From positions 32,401-96,400 of the IMG/VR virus record IMGVR_UViG_3300035661_000025: a stretch of DNA of 64,000 bases; one strand, given 5' to 3'. Positions within the stretch are counted from its first letter, which is position 1, and every line of letters begins with the position of its first letter. This DNA is from a virus. The notes below the pieces were generated by a model, which had not been told where the DNA came from, ran no database searches, and saw only the letters and a program-made list of their open reading frames with translations. Positions 48,157-56,206 of this stretch are shown here, in pieces. The position numbers and the translations under genes are program-made.

Positions 48157-48178
48157 GAAGGGTTAAGTGTAACCCTTC
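48157..48178 (+). terminator. Hairpin after the fibre gene
   Basis: GAAGGGTTA pairs with TAACCCTTC around AGTG, eight bases after the stop of the fibre gene. There is no T-run, so it may work with low efficiency or stabilise the mRNA end. Confidence 0.6.
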
Positions 48179-48186
48179 ATAATATA

Positions 48187-48207
48187 TTAAGTTTATTATG
48201 TTATAAT
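48187..48207 (+). promoter_or_regulatory. Early promoter, ATTAAGTTTA plus extended -10
   Basis: ATTAAGTTTATTATGTTATAAT ends at 48207. It drives the gene at 48237. Confidence 0.65.
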
Positions 48208-48236
48208 ATTGTATTAAAAATTAAAGGATAGAAGAA

Positions 48237-48467
48237 ATGAAAACACAAGTATTCAAAACAGAAGCGGTTAAGACCATTAAAGTAAAAGGTGAGCTTGTAG
48301 AATTGAATAATGGAGAATATGCAATTAAATTATATGATGGACGTATTATGGTTCCGGTTCTTACTTTTATGGAAAGTAGAGATATGACAGGCAATAGCCT
48401 TACTGGTTATGATGAAGAGTTTTATGCTAGAGGAATGTCTTTTAGCAATAAAATAAATATTGCTTAA
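48237..48467 (+). CDS. Hypothetical early protein, 76 aa
   Basis: A 76-residue beta-rich protein (MKTQVFKTEAVKTIKVKGELVELNNGEYAIKLYDGR...). AAAGGATAGAAGAA precedes the ATG. Its stop lies in a terminator stem shared with the convergent terminase gene. Function unknown. Confidence 0.55.
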   Translation: MKTQVFKTEAVKTIKVKGELVELNNGEYAIKLYDGRIMVPVLTFMESRDMTGNSLTGYDEEFYARGMSFSNKINIA

Positions 48468-48491
48468 GAGTTTTCGCTCTTAAGCATTTTT
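48461..48491. terminator. Bidirectional terminator over two stop codons
   Basis: TGCTTAAGAG pairs with CTCTTAAGCA around TTTTCG, followed by TTTTT. The stem contains the stop of the plus gene and the last codons and stop of the minus-strand terminase gene. Confidence 0.8.
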
Positions 48492-48994
48492 ATAATATCA
48501 TGAGTGCTTGAAATGAAATTGTTTTGAGTATTATTGACTGTATTTGGACCTTCTTGTTTGCCAAAATTCATAATTTCTTTTTGAACTTGTACGATGTCTT
48601 TATATATAGAGCTAAGCAATTTCAAAGATTGGTTGACTGCATTAGTTAATTCAGCAAATGAAGTTATCATTTGAGCTTTTCTTTCAGAATCAGAAATTAA
48701 TAACTCATCAGCAACTGATTGTAATATCAATCTTCCGCTTTTAACAGTACTTAACAACGTTTCACGAATTGTCATGAAATCTTCTTTTAAAAGTGATGTT
48801 TTAATTACACTTTCAGCAACTTCTACTGGAAGTTCAATTGGATTTGTTTCAAATGTAGCTTCTTGAGGTAAAGTTTCTAAAATATATTCATGCATTTCAT
48901 CAGCTGCACTTTCTGCTATATCAAATTGAGAGGCAATTTTATCTAATTTTTTAGATAATTGTTCCCCTCTTTTTATTTTTTCCGCTAAGCTCAT
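48464..48994 (-). CDS. Terminase small subunit, T4 gp16-like
   Basis: The 176-residue helical protein has the gp16 layout: N-terminal helix, IRETLLSTVKSGRLILQSVADELLISDSERKAQMI in the middle (in two parts), a long coiled coil (LTNAVNQSLKLLSSIYKDIVQVQKEI) and a C-terminal NTQNNFISSTHDIIKMLK resembling the 'NxxFxGST' ending. Small terminase oligomers recognise DNA and activate the packaging motor. It overlaps the gp15-like gene by four bases. The large subunit is outside the window. Confidence 0.65.
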   Translation of the reverse strand: MSLAEKIKRGEQLSKKLDKIASQFDIAESAADEMHEYILETLPQEATFETNPIELPVEVAESVIKTSLLKEDFMTIRETLLSTVKSGRLILQSVADELLISDSERKAQMITSFAELTNAVNQSLKLLSSIYKDIVQVQKEIMNFGKQEGPNTVNNTQNNFISSTHDIIKMLKSENS

Positions 48995-49665
48995 AACTCT
49001 CCTTTAGGTGATGGATCAAACCCATTATAAACATTAGCTATTACATGATTTATTATTTTTCCATCTTTTATAGGAGGATATAAGTTACCATTAAGAGATA
49101 ATGAAATTTCAGCAGTAACAAGACGTATATTATCATCCATAGACAAATCCGTATCAAGATTCCATGATACTTCGTTAATTTTAACAGGTATATTAGTGTA
49201 TTCAGAATGAAATTCAATATCTTTTATTTTTAAAGTATATGTTGGGTTAAACATTGGTACTATTTGCTCTACTATCATTGTTAAATCTGTAAATGTATCA
49301 GCTAAAATATGAAGAGTAAAATCGAAAGTCCACGCTACAGAATTATACGTGTATGTTATATTCTTTCCATCATCATTTATCTTTAATGTTTTATTTAATT
49401 TGTTTGTGTCTCTCTCTGGAGCTTTGCTCATTCCATCAAAAGATAAAGCCATTCTAGGTAGAACATTATATTTAGATTCTCGATATTTTGTATAATCATC
49501 ATCTGTTAATGTGTAAGCTTTTTGAGCCGAAGCAAAAGAGATAGGTACTATGTAATCAGATTCTTCAATGTTTGTTTCTGAGAATCTTTTTACATGTATA
49601 TCATTAAAAGTATCTTTTAATGCGGCTGTGTATCGCCGCAAACTGTAGTGATGAAAAAAATTCAT
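48991..49665 (-). CDS. Tail completion/sheath stabiliser, T4 gp15-like
   Basis: The 224-residue protein begins MNFFHHYSLRRYTAALKDTFNDIHVKR with SDYIVPISFASAQKAY and VLPRMALSFDGMSKAPERDTNKLN, closely following T4 gp15. Gp15 caps the finished tail at the head-proximal end and joins tail to neck. AAAGGAATTTAG precedes the ATG on the minus strand. It lies between gp19 and gp16 genes. Confidence 0.8.
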   Translation of the reverse strand: MNFFHHYSLRRYTAALKDTFNDIHVKRFSETNIEESDYIVPISFASAQKAYTLTDDDYTKYRESKYNVLPRMALSFDGMSKAPERDTNKLNKTLKINDDGKNITYTYNSVAWTFDFTLHILADTFTDLTMIVEQIVPMFNPTYTLKIKDIEFHSEYTNIPVKINEVSWNLDTDLSMDDNIRLVTAEISLSLNGNLYPPIKDGKIINHVIANVYNGFDPSPKGEL

Positions 49666-49685
49666 CTAAATTCCTTTCGGATAAA

Positions 49686-50177
49686 TTATGCCCAGTGACT
49701 ATAAGCAAATGTAACTGTGAATTCTGAAATTGTATCAGCTGAATCTGATGCAAGATCTACTGATGAAATTACAGTTGGGTATGCGTTGAATAAAACGAAC
49801 TCACGAGTTGGGTTGTTTTTAGAATCCAATTGTGTTACGCTCAAGTTAACCATGTATTCATCATTACCACTGACTGATTTTTGTTCAGTTAAATAACTAT
49901 CAATTTTTGCAATTTCTTGAGTGAAAATATCTCGAAGATTCAAATCTTCTGTATTGTAAAATGTAACATCCCATGTTCCTGCATATTGAGCTTCTCCAGC
50001 AACCAATAATTTACGTCCACGATGCCAAACTTCTACAGTTCCTAATGTAACATCAGGTAATGAAGTTGCCTTAGCTAGTACGTCCATTTCCTGAGCACTT
50101 GAATAAGGCAAATTAATTCGGTATTTGTTAGCACGAGCTCCAAGGCCTAAAGTACTCTTTAAAAGATCAAGACTCAT
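49686..50177 (-). CDS. Tail tube protein, T4 gp19-like
   Basis: The 163-residue protein has the gp19 landmarks: MSLDLLKSTLGLGARANKYRI, ATSLPDVTLGTVEVWHRGRKLLVAGE, TWDVTFYNTEDLNLRDIF, and FNAYPTVISSVDLASDSADTISEFTVTFAYSHW. It forms the inner tube of the contractile tail. A minus-strand late box is at 50213-50220. GGAGAACAT precedes the ATG. Confidence 0.9.
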   Translation of the reverse strand: MSLDLLKSTLGLGARANKYRINLPYSSAQEMDVLAKATSLPDVTLGTVEVWHRGRKLLVAGEAQYAGTWDVTFYNTEDLNLRDIFTQEIAKIDSYLTEQKSVSGNDEYMVNLSVTQLDSKNNPTREFVLFNAYPTVISSVDLASDSADTISEFTVTFAYSHWA

Positions 50178-50197
50178 ATGTTCTCCTATATGTTTTG

Positions 50198-50205
50198 TAT
50201 AAATA
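50198..50205 (+). promoter_or_regulatory. T4-type late promoter box (plus strand)
   Basis: TATAAATA lies 40 bases before the ATG at 50246 and starts the baseplate run. Confidence 0.6.
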
Positions 50206-50212
50206 TCTTATA

Positions 50213-50220
50213 TATTTATA
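50213..50220 (-). promoter_or_regulatory. T4-type late promoter box (minus strand)
   Basis: TATAAATA on the minus strand, 35 bases before the tail tube start. It is arranged so that the two divergent late promoters cross each other. Confidence 0.6.
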
Positions 50221-50245
50221 TCATTAAAAACTGGGAGATAAAAAA

Positions 50246-50731
50246 ATGAGCATGATGCCTCAATTGCAAAAAATCAAATCAACCAATATAGATAGCCCCA
50301 ATAAATTTGATGTTACTATATCTAAAGGGTTATTAACCATAGAAGAAGCCCAGCTATCATTAAAATCTATAAATATACCTCAATACAATGATGAATCTAT
50401 AGAAACCTTTTTCAACAATAGATGGGTTATGACTAGAGGAAGAGCCTCTATTTTTCAAATTCAGTTAACTCTAAGAAATATAAAATCATTGTATTTGTAT
50501 CAAAGGTATCTTAAATGGATGAATGATAATGTAAATGAGTATCCTATAAAACAATATGTTGACATAGAAGTTACTTACACCGGAAATTTTAAAGGTCAAA
50601 CCCATAAAACCATTATTTTTAAAGATTGTTTAATGTCTAATTTATCAGATTTGGCATTTGACCATAGTATAACCAACAGCACATTAGATTTTTCTGTTGG
50701 TTTTAAATCTAATAGCATGATAATTAAATAA
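50246..50731 (+). CDS. Tail-tube-like baseplate protein (possible gp54-type initiator)
   Basis: The 161-residue protein resembles the tail-tube fold: ISKGLLTIEEAQLSLKSINIPQ, WVMTRGRASIFQIQLTLRN, KDCLMSNLSDLAFDHSITNSTLDFSVGFK. It may be a tube paralogue that initiates the tube at the baseplate (a role of gp54 in T4, whose protein is longer). First gene of the plus-strand baseplate operon, driven by a late box at 50198. Confidence 0.4.
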   Translation: MSMMPQLQKIKSTNIDSPNKFDVTISKGLLTIEEAQLSLKSINIPQYNDESIETFFNNRWVMTRGRASIFQIQLTLRNIKSLYLYQRYLKWMNDNVNEYPIKQYVDIEVTYTGNFKGQTHKTIIFKDCLMSNLSDLAFDHSITNSTLDFSVGFKSNSMIIK

Positions 50732-50760
50732 ATATATAAAATATAAAAAAAAGGATATTG

Positions 50761-51435
50761 ATGTTACCTAAAATACAACCTACTTATTACGATTTTGAAA
50801 TTAATGGAAAAATTGTAGAGTTCAGAGCTTGGAAAACTAAAGACGAAAAAGAGTTTTTGATTTTACAAACAACTAAAGATGAAATTTCTGATGAAGATCT
50901 ATACAACTCATTGGTTAAGCCTTGTTTAAAAAACCCTGATATTAAATTGACTGAGGGTGAAAAACAAATGCTTATGATTGAAATAAGAAAAAAATCTTTT
51001 GGTGATAGTATAGATGTTCAATTTACATGTGGGAATTGTAAAAAATATAATGAAACTAAAATGAAACTTAGTGATATTGTAAAATATACACCTTATAGAT
51101 TTGAAAAAATCACAAAAAATGGAATATCTATTAGTTTTAGAAATGAAATTGATGTTTCTAAATTACCTAAAAATTCAGTCGCAGAATATAATTTCTCAAA
51201 ATTTGTAATGCATGTTGAAACAATTACTATAGACAATGAAGTTCATAGAGATTTTTCATTCGATGAAGCATTTTCATTTTTTGATGAGTTAGAAGCAGAG
51301 ACTTTTGATTATTTCTTTAATGAATATTCAAAGCAATTGGAAGATGTTAGCTATCATTCCGTAGAAAAATGTATGTTCTGTAAAACTGAACAAGATATTG
51401 GATTAGGTGATATCCCAAATTTATTTCCATGGTAA
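50761..51435 (+). CDS. Baseplate hub/tail assembly protein, gp26-like
   Basis: ATG at 50761 follows AAAAAAGGATATTG. The 224-residue protein has FEINGKIVEFRAWKTKDEKEFLI, CLKNPDIKLTEGEKQMLMIEIRKKSFGDSIDVQFTC, then CGNC and, at the end, CMFC...GDIPNLFPW. It follows the plan of T4-like baseplate hub proteins annotated gp26. A slippery AAATTTA at 51417-51423 near its end would allow a -1 shift into the next frame, giving a longer product. It probably chaperones the tape measure. Confidence 0.55.
   Translation: MLPKIQPTYYDFEINGKIVEFRAWKTKDEKEFLILQTTKDEISDEDLYNSLVKPCLKNPDIKLTEGEKQMLMIEIRKKSFGDSIDVQFTCGNCKKYNETKMKLSDIVKYTPYRFEKITKNGISISFRNEIDVSKLPKNSVAEYNFSKFVMHVETITIDNEVHRDFSFDEAFSFFDELEAETFDYFFNEYSKQLEDVSYHSVEKCMFCKTEQDIGLGDIPNLFPW
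51417..51423 (+). promoter_or_regulatory. Candidate -1 ribosomal frameshift site AAATTTA
   Basis: In the frame of the 50761 gene the bases read A|AAT|TTA, a canonical X-XXY-YYZ heptamer. It lies ten bases before the stop, and slipping back one base enters the frame of the 53-codon gene at 51429 without a stop. Confidence 0.55.
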
Positions 51436-51590
51436 TTACGAGTACCACGCTCAGTGACTTGTACAATTATTATAATAATATGAAATATTATGGAAACTAT
51501 ACTACATTTGAAATAGATGATATGTACCCATTTGAGCGTGAGATTTACCATGGATTATTATTTGAGACTCGAAAAATCAATAATGAATAA
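51429..51590 (+). CDS. Small tail-assembly protein / frameshift extension, 53 aa
   Basis: The 53-residue frame (MVITSTTLSDLYNYYNNMKYYGNYTTFEIDDMYPFEREIYHGLL, abbreviated here in two ideas: a Tyr-rich start and an MYPFER-type helix) overlaps the end of the gp26-like gene by seven bases. It has no ribosome site but sits in the -1 frame behind a slippery heptamer, so it is likely made as a fusion, as with lambda gpG-T. It directly precedes the tape measure. Confidence 0.5.
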   Translation: MVITSTTLSDLYNYYNNMKYYGNYTTFEIDDMYPFEREIYHGLLFETRKINNE

Positions 51591-51613
51591 AACAATGAAA
51601 GGAGAACTTAAAT

Positions 51614-54460
51614 TTGGAAAATAAAGAAAATAACGGGCTCCTTTCTAAATTAAAGGGGTTTCGCGATTCTACAGCCGAGTCTGTAGAAAAGATAGGAAAT
51701 TCAAAAGCTGTAAAAACTGTAAAAGGTACTAAAAACGTTTTAAGTTATTTGTTTACAGATAAAGGTTATGAGAAACATTCCAAAGATATTCATAAGACTT
51801 TAAAAGATACAGTTAAAAATATAGTTTTATCTGAATATCAAAAAGAGAAAAAAGATTTTGAAGAAAATTTAAAACAAACTATAGATATTTTATTAAAAGA
51901 TTTGAAAGGTGATGAAGCCGATGAAATCAAAGATAAAATAATGAAAGAAACCGTTTCAAAAATAATGAAACGAGATAAAGATGAATTGTCTAAAATAATG
52001 AAAGATAGTAAATTGATGACTGAAGAATTTACTGCTTCATTAGATGGTGCAATGAAGCCATTTGAAAAAGTTCTTTCTCCAGATCATTTTTCTGATACAA
52101 TAGATAATGCAATCAAACGTGCTTTTTTTGGAGATATTGAACAGAAAAATCAAAAAGAAAATAAAAAAGTATTTGATGAAATATCTAATAAAGTTGATAA
52201 TTTACCAGATTCAGATGAAATTAATTTATCTATAAAATCTATAGTAAAAGAAGCTGAAGGTAAATTATCAAAAAGAGTAAATAAGTTAGACACCAAGCTT
52301 ACTAAGTTATTGCTTAAATCACATAGGCCTGATTTAGATTTTGATAATGCAATGGCTGGAAAAAATCTTGGCGAAAATAAACCAGGATTATTCAAAAAAT
52401 TGGACACTAATTTAAAAACTGACCAATCTGTGAATAAAGATTCCAGTGGCGGCGGATTATTAGATATGTTTTTAGGCGGTGCCAGCGCTGTAGGTGCATG
52501 GGCTGCCATGAAAAAAATGTTAGGTATTGGCAAAACACCGGTTAATGAGTCAGTTAATCCTAAAGTTAAACCAAATTCATGGTCAACTAAATTAGGTGAT
52601 GTTGAAGCCGGATCTGATATTAAACCAGTAAATAAATTAGCTCCAGTAAAACCGTTAGCTCAGTCGGCACCTGTAAGTGACGTTAGCAGATTATCAAAAT
52701 TAACGTCTAAAATTCCTACGGGTGTTTCAAAAGGGTTAAAGGTTGCTGGAAATGTAGCTAGTAAAGTTGCAGTTCCCTTAACGGGTGCAATTGCTGGATA
52801 TGATAGATATAATCAAGTAAAAAATGATGAAACATTATCTACGGGTCAAAAAACAACTAAGGTAGCGGCAACCGCCGGAGGAGCAATGGCAGGAGCCGCT
52901 ACGGGTGCAATGGCAGGAGCCGCTATTGGAAGTGTAGTTCCTGTTTTTGGTACTGCTATTGGAGGTATTGTTGGTGGTATTGCCGGTGCATATTTAGGGC
53001 AAAAAGGTGGTGATGCTTTAGGTGATTATGCAAGCTCAAAAATGCAATCACCTAAAGCGCCAGCTGGATATATCCCACAAAAAACAGTTCCTGGTATAAA
53101 ACAAGGACCTGTTCCAGATGGTATGTTACCTCCGCCTCCTCTATTAGTAAAACAAATAGATCGTGTAGAAAACGCGGCTGATAAATTAGAAGGTCTTAGT
53201 GGAACATCTAAAGTTTCTAAAAATAACAAAACTGTTATTAAAAAACCAGTAACTATAGATCAAAAAGTAGCTAAGATAGAACAAAATACTAAAGATATTT
53301 CTAAAAACGTTAGTATATTGACTAGAAACCTTATAAAAGAGAAACAAAAAGAATCTTTAGGATTTGATACCACCACAGCTAATAAACCAGATAAATCAGT
53401 TAAAATTGAAGCTACAAATGTTGCTGATGAAGGTGATGATGATGATAATAAAGGATTTTTAGGTTCTATAACTTCAGGATATCAAAATAATGGATTATCT
53501 GGTTCAATTAAAGCAGGTGCTCAATATATTTCTAATAAAGTGTCTTCAGGTGGAGGACTTTTTGGAGGATCTAATAATGGCGGCGGTTCCGCATCTCCTG
53601 GATCATTTTTCTCAAAAGCTTGGCAAAATGCTTCTAACGCTGTAACTAATATAGGTAATTCAATCAAAGGAAAAGGTTTCAAGCTAAGTGGTGGCGTAAA
53701 TTACCAAGGAGTTAATTCTGGGGTCAAAAAGAATTTTGAAGAAATGGCTGCAGAATATAAGCAAAAAACTGGTAAAGATATTTTAATCACTTCTGGATAT
53801 AGATCTTCTGAAGAACAAGCTAGATTGTATGCTTCCAAACCAAAAGGGATGGCAGCAAAACCAGGAAGATCTATGCATGAATATGGTATGGCTATAGATA
53901 TAGATCCATCTAACGCAAATGACTTGGCTAATATGGGGTTATTATCAAAATATGGATTTGATAGACCTTACTTATATAATAGAGGTGAGACTTGGCATAT
54001 AGAACCAGTAGGTTTAAATAAAGATGCTATAATGAAAGCTGGTTATCAAAACACTCAAGCAGCAACAGCCAAAACTTCAACACCCTCAACTCAATCATCT
54101 GGAGTAAGCAAAAAACCTACAGCTACAGATATGGCTACGGATGGTGTAGATACACAAACATTAGAAGCCGATAAGGAAGAAGATTCTGTTGCAGCAGCAT
54201 TAGACAAAAAGACTTATTCATCACCAACAGTTTCTAATCCTAAAGCAGTATCAGTAGATATAAAACCATCAGATTCACCAGTTACAGTTGCTCATCAAAA
54301 TGATAAACTAGATACTACAAAAACTAAAAAAGCGGCTCCTATTGTTATAAATAATCAAAATAATAATAGTAAAAGCGAAAAAGCTCGCGACAAATCAGAA
54401 TTCGGAATGAAACATTTAGAAAGCGTTAATCCGTATATCACGGCATTAATGACTTTGTAA
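51614..54460 (+). CDS. Tail tape measure protein with M15 peptidase domain
   Basis: The 948-residue protein starts at TTG after GGAGAACTTAAA. Residues 1-250 are charged coiled coil. A Gly/Ala-rich membrane-like segment lies at about 415-470, typical of tape measures that cross the membrane. Residues about 700-800 form a D,D-/L,D-carboxypeptidase-like M15 (VanY) domain: ITSGYRSSEEQARLYASKP, GRSMHEYGMAIDID and TWHIEPVG with the zinc ligands. It sets tail length and, on injection, may cut peptidoglycan. The last ~150 residues are low-complexity. T4 gp29 is shorter and lacks the peptidase. Confidence 0.75.
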   Translation: MENKENNGLLSKLKGFRDSTAESVEKIGNSKAVKTVKGTKNVLSYLFTDKGYEKHSKDIHKTLKDTVKNIVLSEYQKEKKDFEENLKQTIDILLKDLKGDEADEIKDKIMKETVSKIMKRDKDELSKIMKDSKLMTEEFTASLDGAMKPFEKVLSPDHFSDTIDNAIKRAFFGDIEQKNQKENKKVFDEISNKVDNLPDSDEINLSIKSIVKEAEGKLSKRVNKLDTKLTKLLLKSHRPDLDFDNAMAGKNLGENKPGLFKKLDTNLKTDQSVNKDSSGGGLLDMFLGGASAVGAWAAMKKMLGIGKTPVNESVNPKVKPNSWSTKLGDVEAGSDIKPVNKLAPVKPLAQSAPVSDVSRLSKLTSKIPTGVSKGLKVAGNVASKVAVPLTGAIAGYDRYNQVKNDETLSTGQKTTKVAATAGGAMAGAATGAMAGAAIGSVVPVFGTAIGGIVGGIAGAYLGQKGGDALGDYASSKMQSPKAPAGYIPQKTVPGIKQGPVPDGMLPPPPLLVKQIDRVENAADKLEGLSGTSKVSKNNKTVIKKPVTIDQKVAKIEQNTKDISKNVSILTRNLIKEKQKESLGFDTTTANKPDKSVKIEATNVADEGDDDDNKGFLGSITSGYQNNGLSGSIKAGAQYISNKVSSGGGLFGGSNNGGGSASPGSFFSKAWQNASNAVTNIGNSIKGKGFKLSGGVNYQGVNSGVKKNFEEMAAEYKQKTGKDILITSGYRSSEEQARLYASKPKGMAAKPGRSMHEYGMAIDIDPSNANDLANMGLLSKYGFDRPYLYNRGETWHIEPVGLNKDAIMKAGYQNTQAATAKTSTPSTQSSGVSKKPTATDMATDGVDTQTLEADKEEDSVAAALDKKTYSSPTVSNPKAVSVDIKPSDSPVTVAHQNDKLDTTKTKKAAPIVINNQNNNSKSEKARDKSEFGMKHLESVNPYITALMTL

Positions 54461-54472
54461 TAAGAGGGAAAA

Positions 54473-55372
54473 ATGAATAATGCTAAGACAACATCTTTAG
54501 GCGGAACAACTTCAAATAATAAATCAAGTACACCTAAAGGCTTAATTTTTCCAACGAGAACTGCAGCATTAGAACAGGAGCCATATATATGTATAACTGC
54601 AGCATATGAAAATGAAGATTCTAAAAAAGGTGATAAACGATATAAAGCTTTAGCACCTGCTTTAGAAATAAAAGGTTCTGTGGTTTTGCCTATGCCTAAT
54701 CAAATACAAGATGCTCAAGAGCATATGTGGTCTACATATTCAATAACAGACTCTGTTCAAGAATTTGCCGGAGAGGTTGGATCTGCATTGGGTGGTGTTG
54801 CTTCAAAAATTGCAGGAGCAGCGTCTACCGTTGGAGGATTGGTCGCATCTAATGGGCTTATTAGTAAATTATCAAGACGAACAACCGGAGTTGGTATAGA
54901 TCCAAACACTAGATTGGAATACACTGGAGAAGGACTAAGGGAATTTACTTTCAATTTTACATTGTTACCTGAGTCAGCTGCGGATGCAACTGCAATAAAA
55001 AATATAATTAAATTCTTTAGAGTATTTGGAACTGGTATAAAATCTCAAACATCAGGGGATATGACTGCTAGCGTAAGTGAGGGTCTTCAAGCTATAGGAG
55101 TTAATAATATTAATGCATTTATAAAAGAGCCTCATGTGTTCATTATAAATTTTGCTAATCCTCATATTAATGATATGCTAATGCCTATAGATTGTGTATT
55201 GGTTAATTTTAGTACATCATTTTTTGAAGATGGTTATGCCGCATTTTTCAAAGATGGTATGCCAAAAAAAGTATCTATTTCTATGACATTTAAAGAGCGT
55301 TATACATTATATGCCCAGGATTGGTTAAAAACTTCTTCAGGTGTAAGTGTAGGAAAAACTGATAAAATTTAA
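54473..55372 (+). CDS. Baseplate tail-tube cap, T4 gp48-like
   Basis: The 299-residue protein has the gp48/gp54 pattern: an N-terminal LIFPTRTAALEQEPYICITA, a Gly/Ala-rich hydrophobic linker, then DPNTRLEYTGEGLREFTFNFTLLPES, IKNIIKFFRVFGTG, and VNFSTSFFEDGYAAFFKDGMPKKVSISMTFKE (in two parts). It sits on the central baseplate hub and starts tube growth. GAGGGAAAA precedes the ATG. Located between tape measure and gp53. Confidence 0.65.
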   Translation: MNNAKTTSLGGTTSNNKSSTPKGLIFPTRTAALEQEPYICITAAYENEDSKKGDKRYKALAPALEIKGSVVLPMPNQIQDAQEHMWSTYSITDSVQEFAGEVGSALGGVASKIAGAASTVGGLVASNGLISKLSRRTTGVGIDPNTRLEYTGEGLREFTFNFTLLPESAADATAIKNIIKFFRVFGTGIKSQTSGDMTASVSEGLQAIGVNNINAFIKEPHVFIINFANPHINDMLMPIDCVLVNFSTSFFEDGYAAFFKDGMPKKVSISMTFKERYTLYAQDWLKTSSGVSVGKTDKI

Positions 55373-55381
55373 GGAACAAAT

Positions 55382-56206
55382 ATGAAATCTAGAATAAAAT
55401 TTGATGATATTGTAACAACATCTAAATATGGAGAATTTTCCTTTAAAAATTTTACTAGAAATTTGAATTTAATTCCTGATGAGTATTTTAAAGATGATTA
55501 TTATAATAAAATTTTAGTAGATGATGATTTAACTTTTGAATTATGTTCATTAGGAATATATGGAGTAACCGATTATTGGGATATCTTGATGATATACAAT
55601 AAAATTAACGACCCTTTAGTATTACCTAAATCCACTTATGTAGTTTCAGATTTGGTTGATGTTAAGTTTAATAAATGGTTAGAACGTTACTTAAGAAAAG
55701 GTAAAGACATAGACGTTCCAGATATAATGATTAAAGATAATATTTGGTACATGTTTGTTGCTGATGAATATTCTACAAGAATAGAAAATAAAGAACTTAT
55801 TACCAAACAATCTGAGTACAACAAACAAATAGACGAAAAAACTCTTAAATTAACATTGTTAGAATCAGAGTATGAATCTATAAAAGATGACGGGTCCGAA
55901 TACGGTGTATTTAGAAGAAAAAATTTAAGACAAGAAATATATGATATTAGAGAAGAAATATTTAAAATTCAAGAAATAATTTTAGATTTAGTAGAAGATG
56001 GCATTGAACCTAAAGGAACATGGGTTCCTATTAAACAAAAAGATGCTGAAAAATTAATTAATAAAAATACTTCAACAATGGTTAAGAATGTTTATGATAA
56101 AATGATGAATGATGAATTGATTAAAAATGAACAATATAGATACATTAAATATCCTAAAAGAGAATATTTAGCAAAAATTCTAGATTTCATAAACAAAGGA
56201 CTTTAA
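55382..56206 (+). CDS. Baseplate wedge protein, gp53-like
   Basis: The 274-residue protein contains YGVTDYWDILMIYNKINDPLVLP, similar to the LysM-like part of T4 gp53, then a long charged coiled coil (residues 140-210) and a C-terminal helical region. T4 gp53 is about 196 residues, so this copy has extra sequence. It ties wedges together at the baseplate. It shares one base with the next gene and starts after AAGGAACAAAT. Confidence 0.55.
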   Translation: MKSRIKFDDIVTTSKYGEFSFKNFTRNLNLIPDEYFKDDYYNKILVDDDLTFELCSLGIYGVTDYWDILMIYNKINDPLVLPKSTYVVSDLVDVKFNKWLERYLRKGKDIDVPDIMIKDNIWYMFVADEYSTRIENKELITKQSEYNKQIDEKTLKLTLLESEYESIKDDGSEYGVFRRKNLRQEIYDIREEIFKIQEIILDLVEDGIEPKGTWVPIKQKDAEKLINKNTSTMVKNVYDKMMNDELIKNEQYRYIKYPKREYLAKILDFINKGL

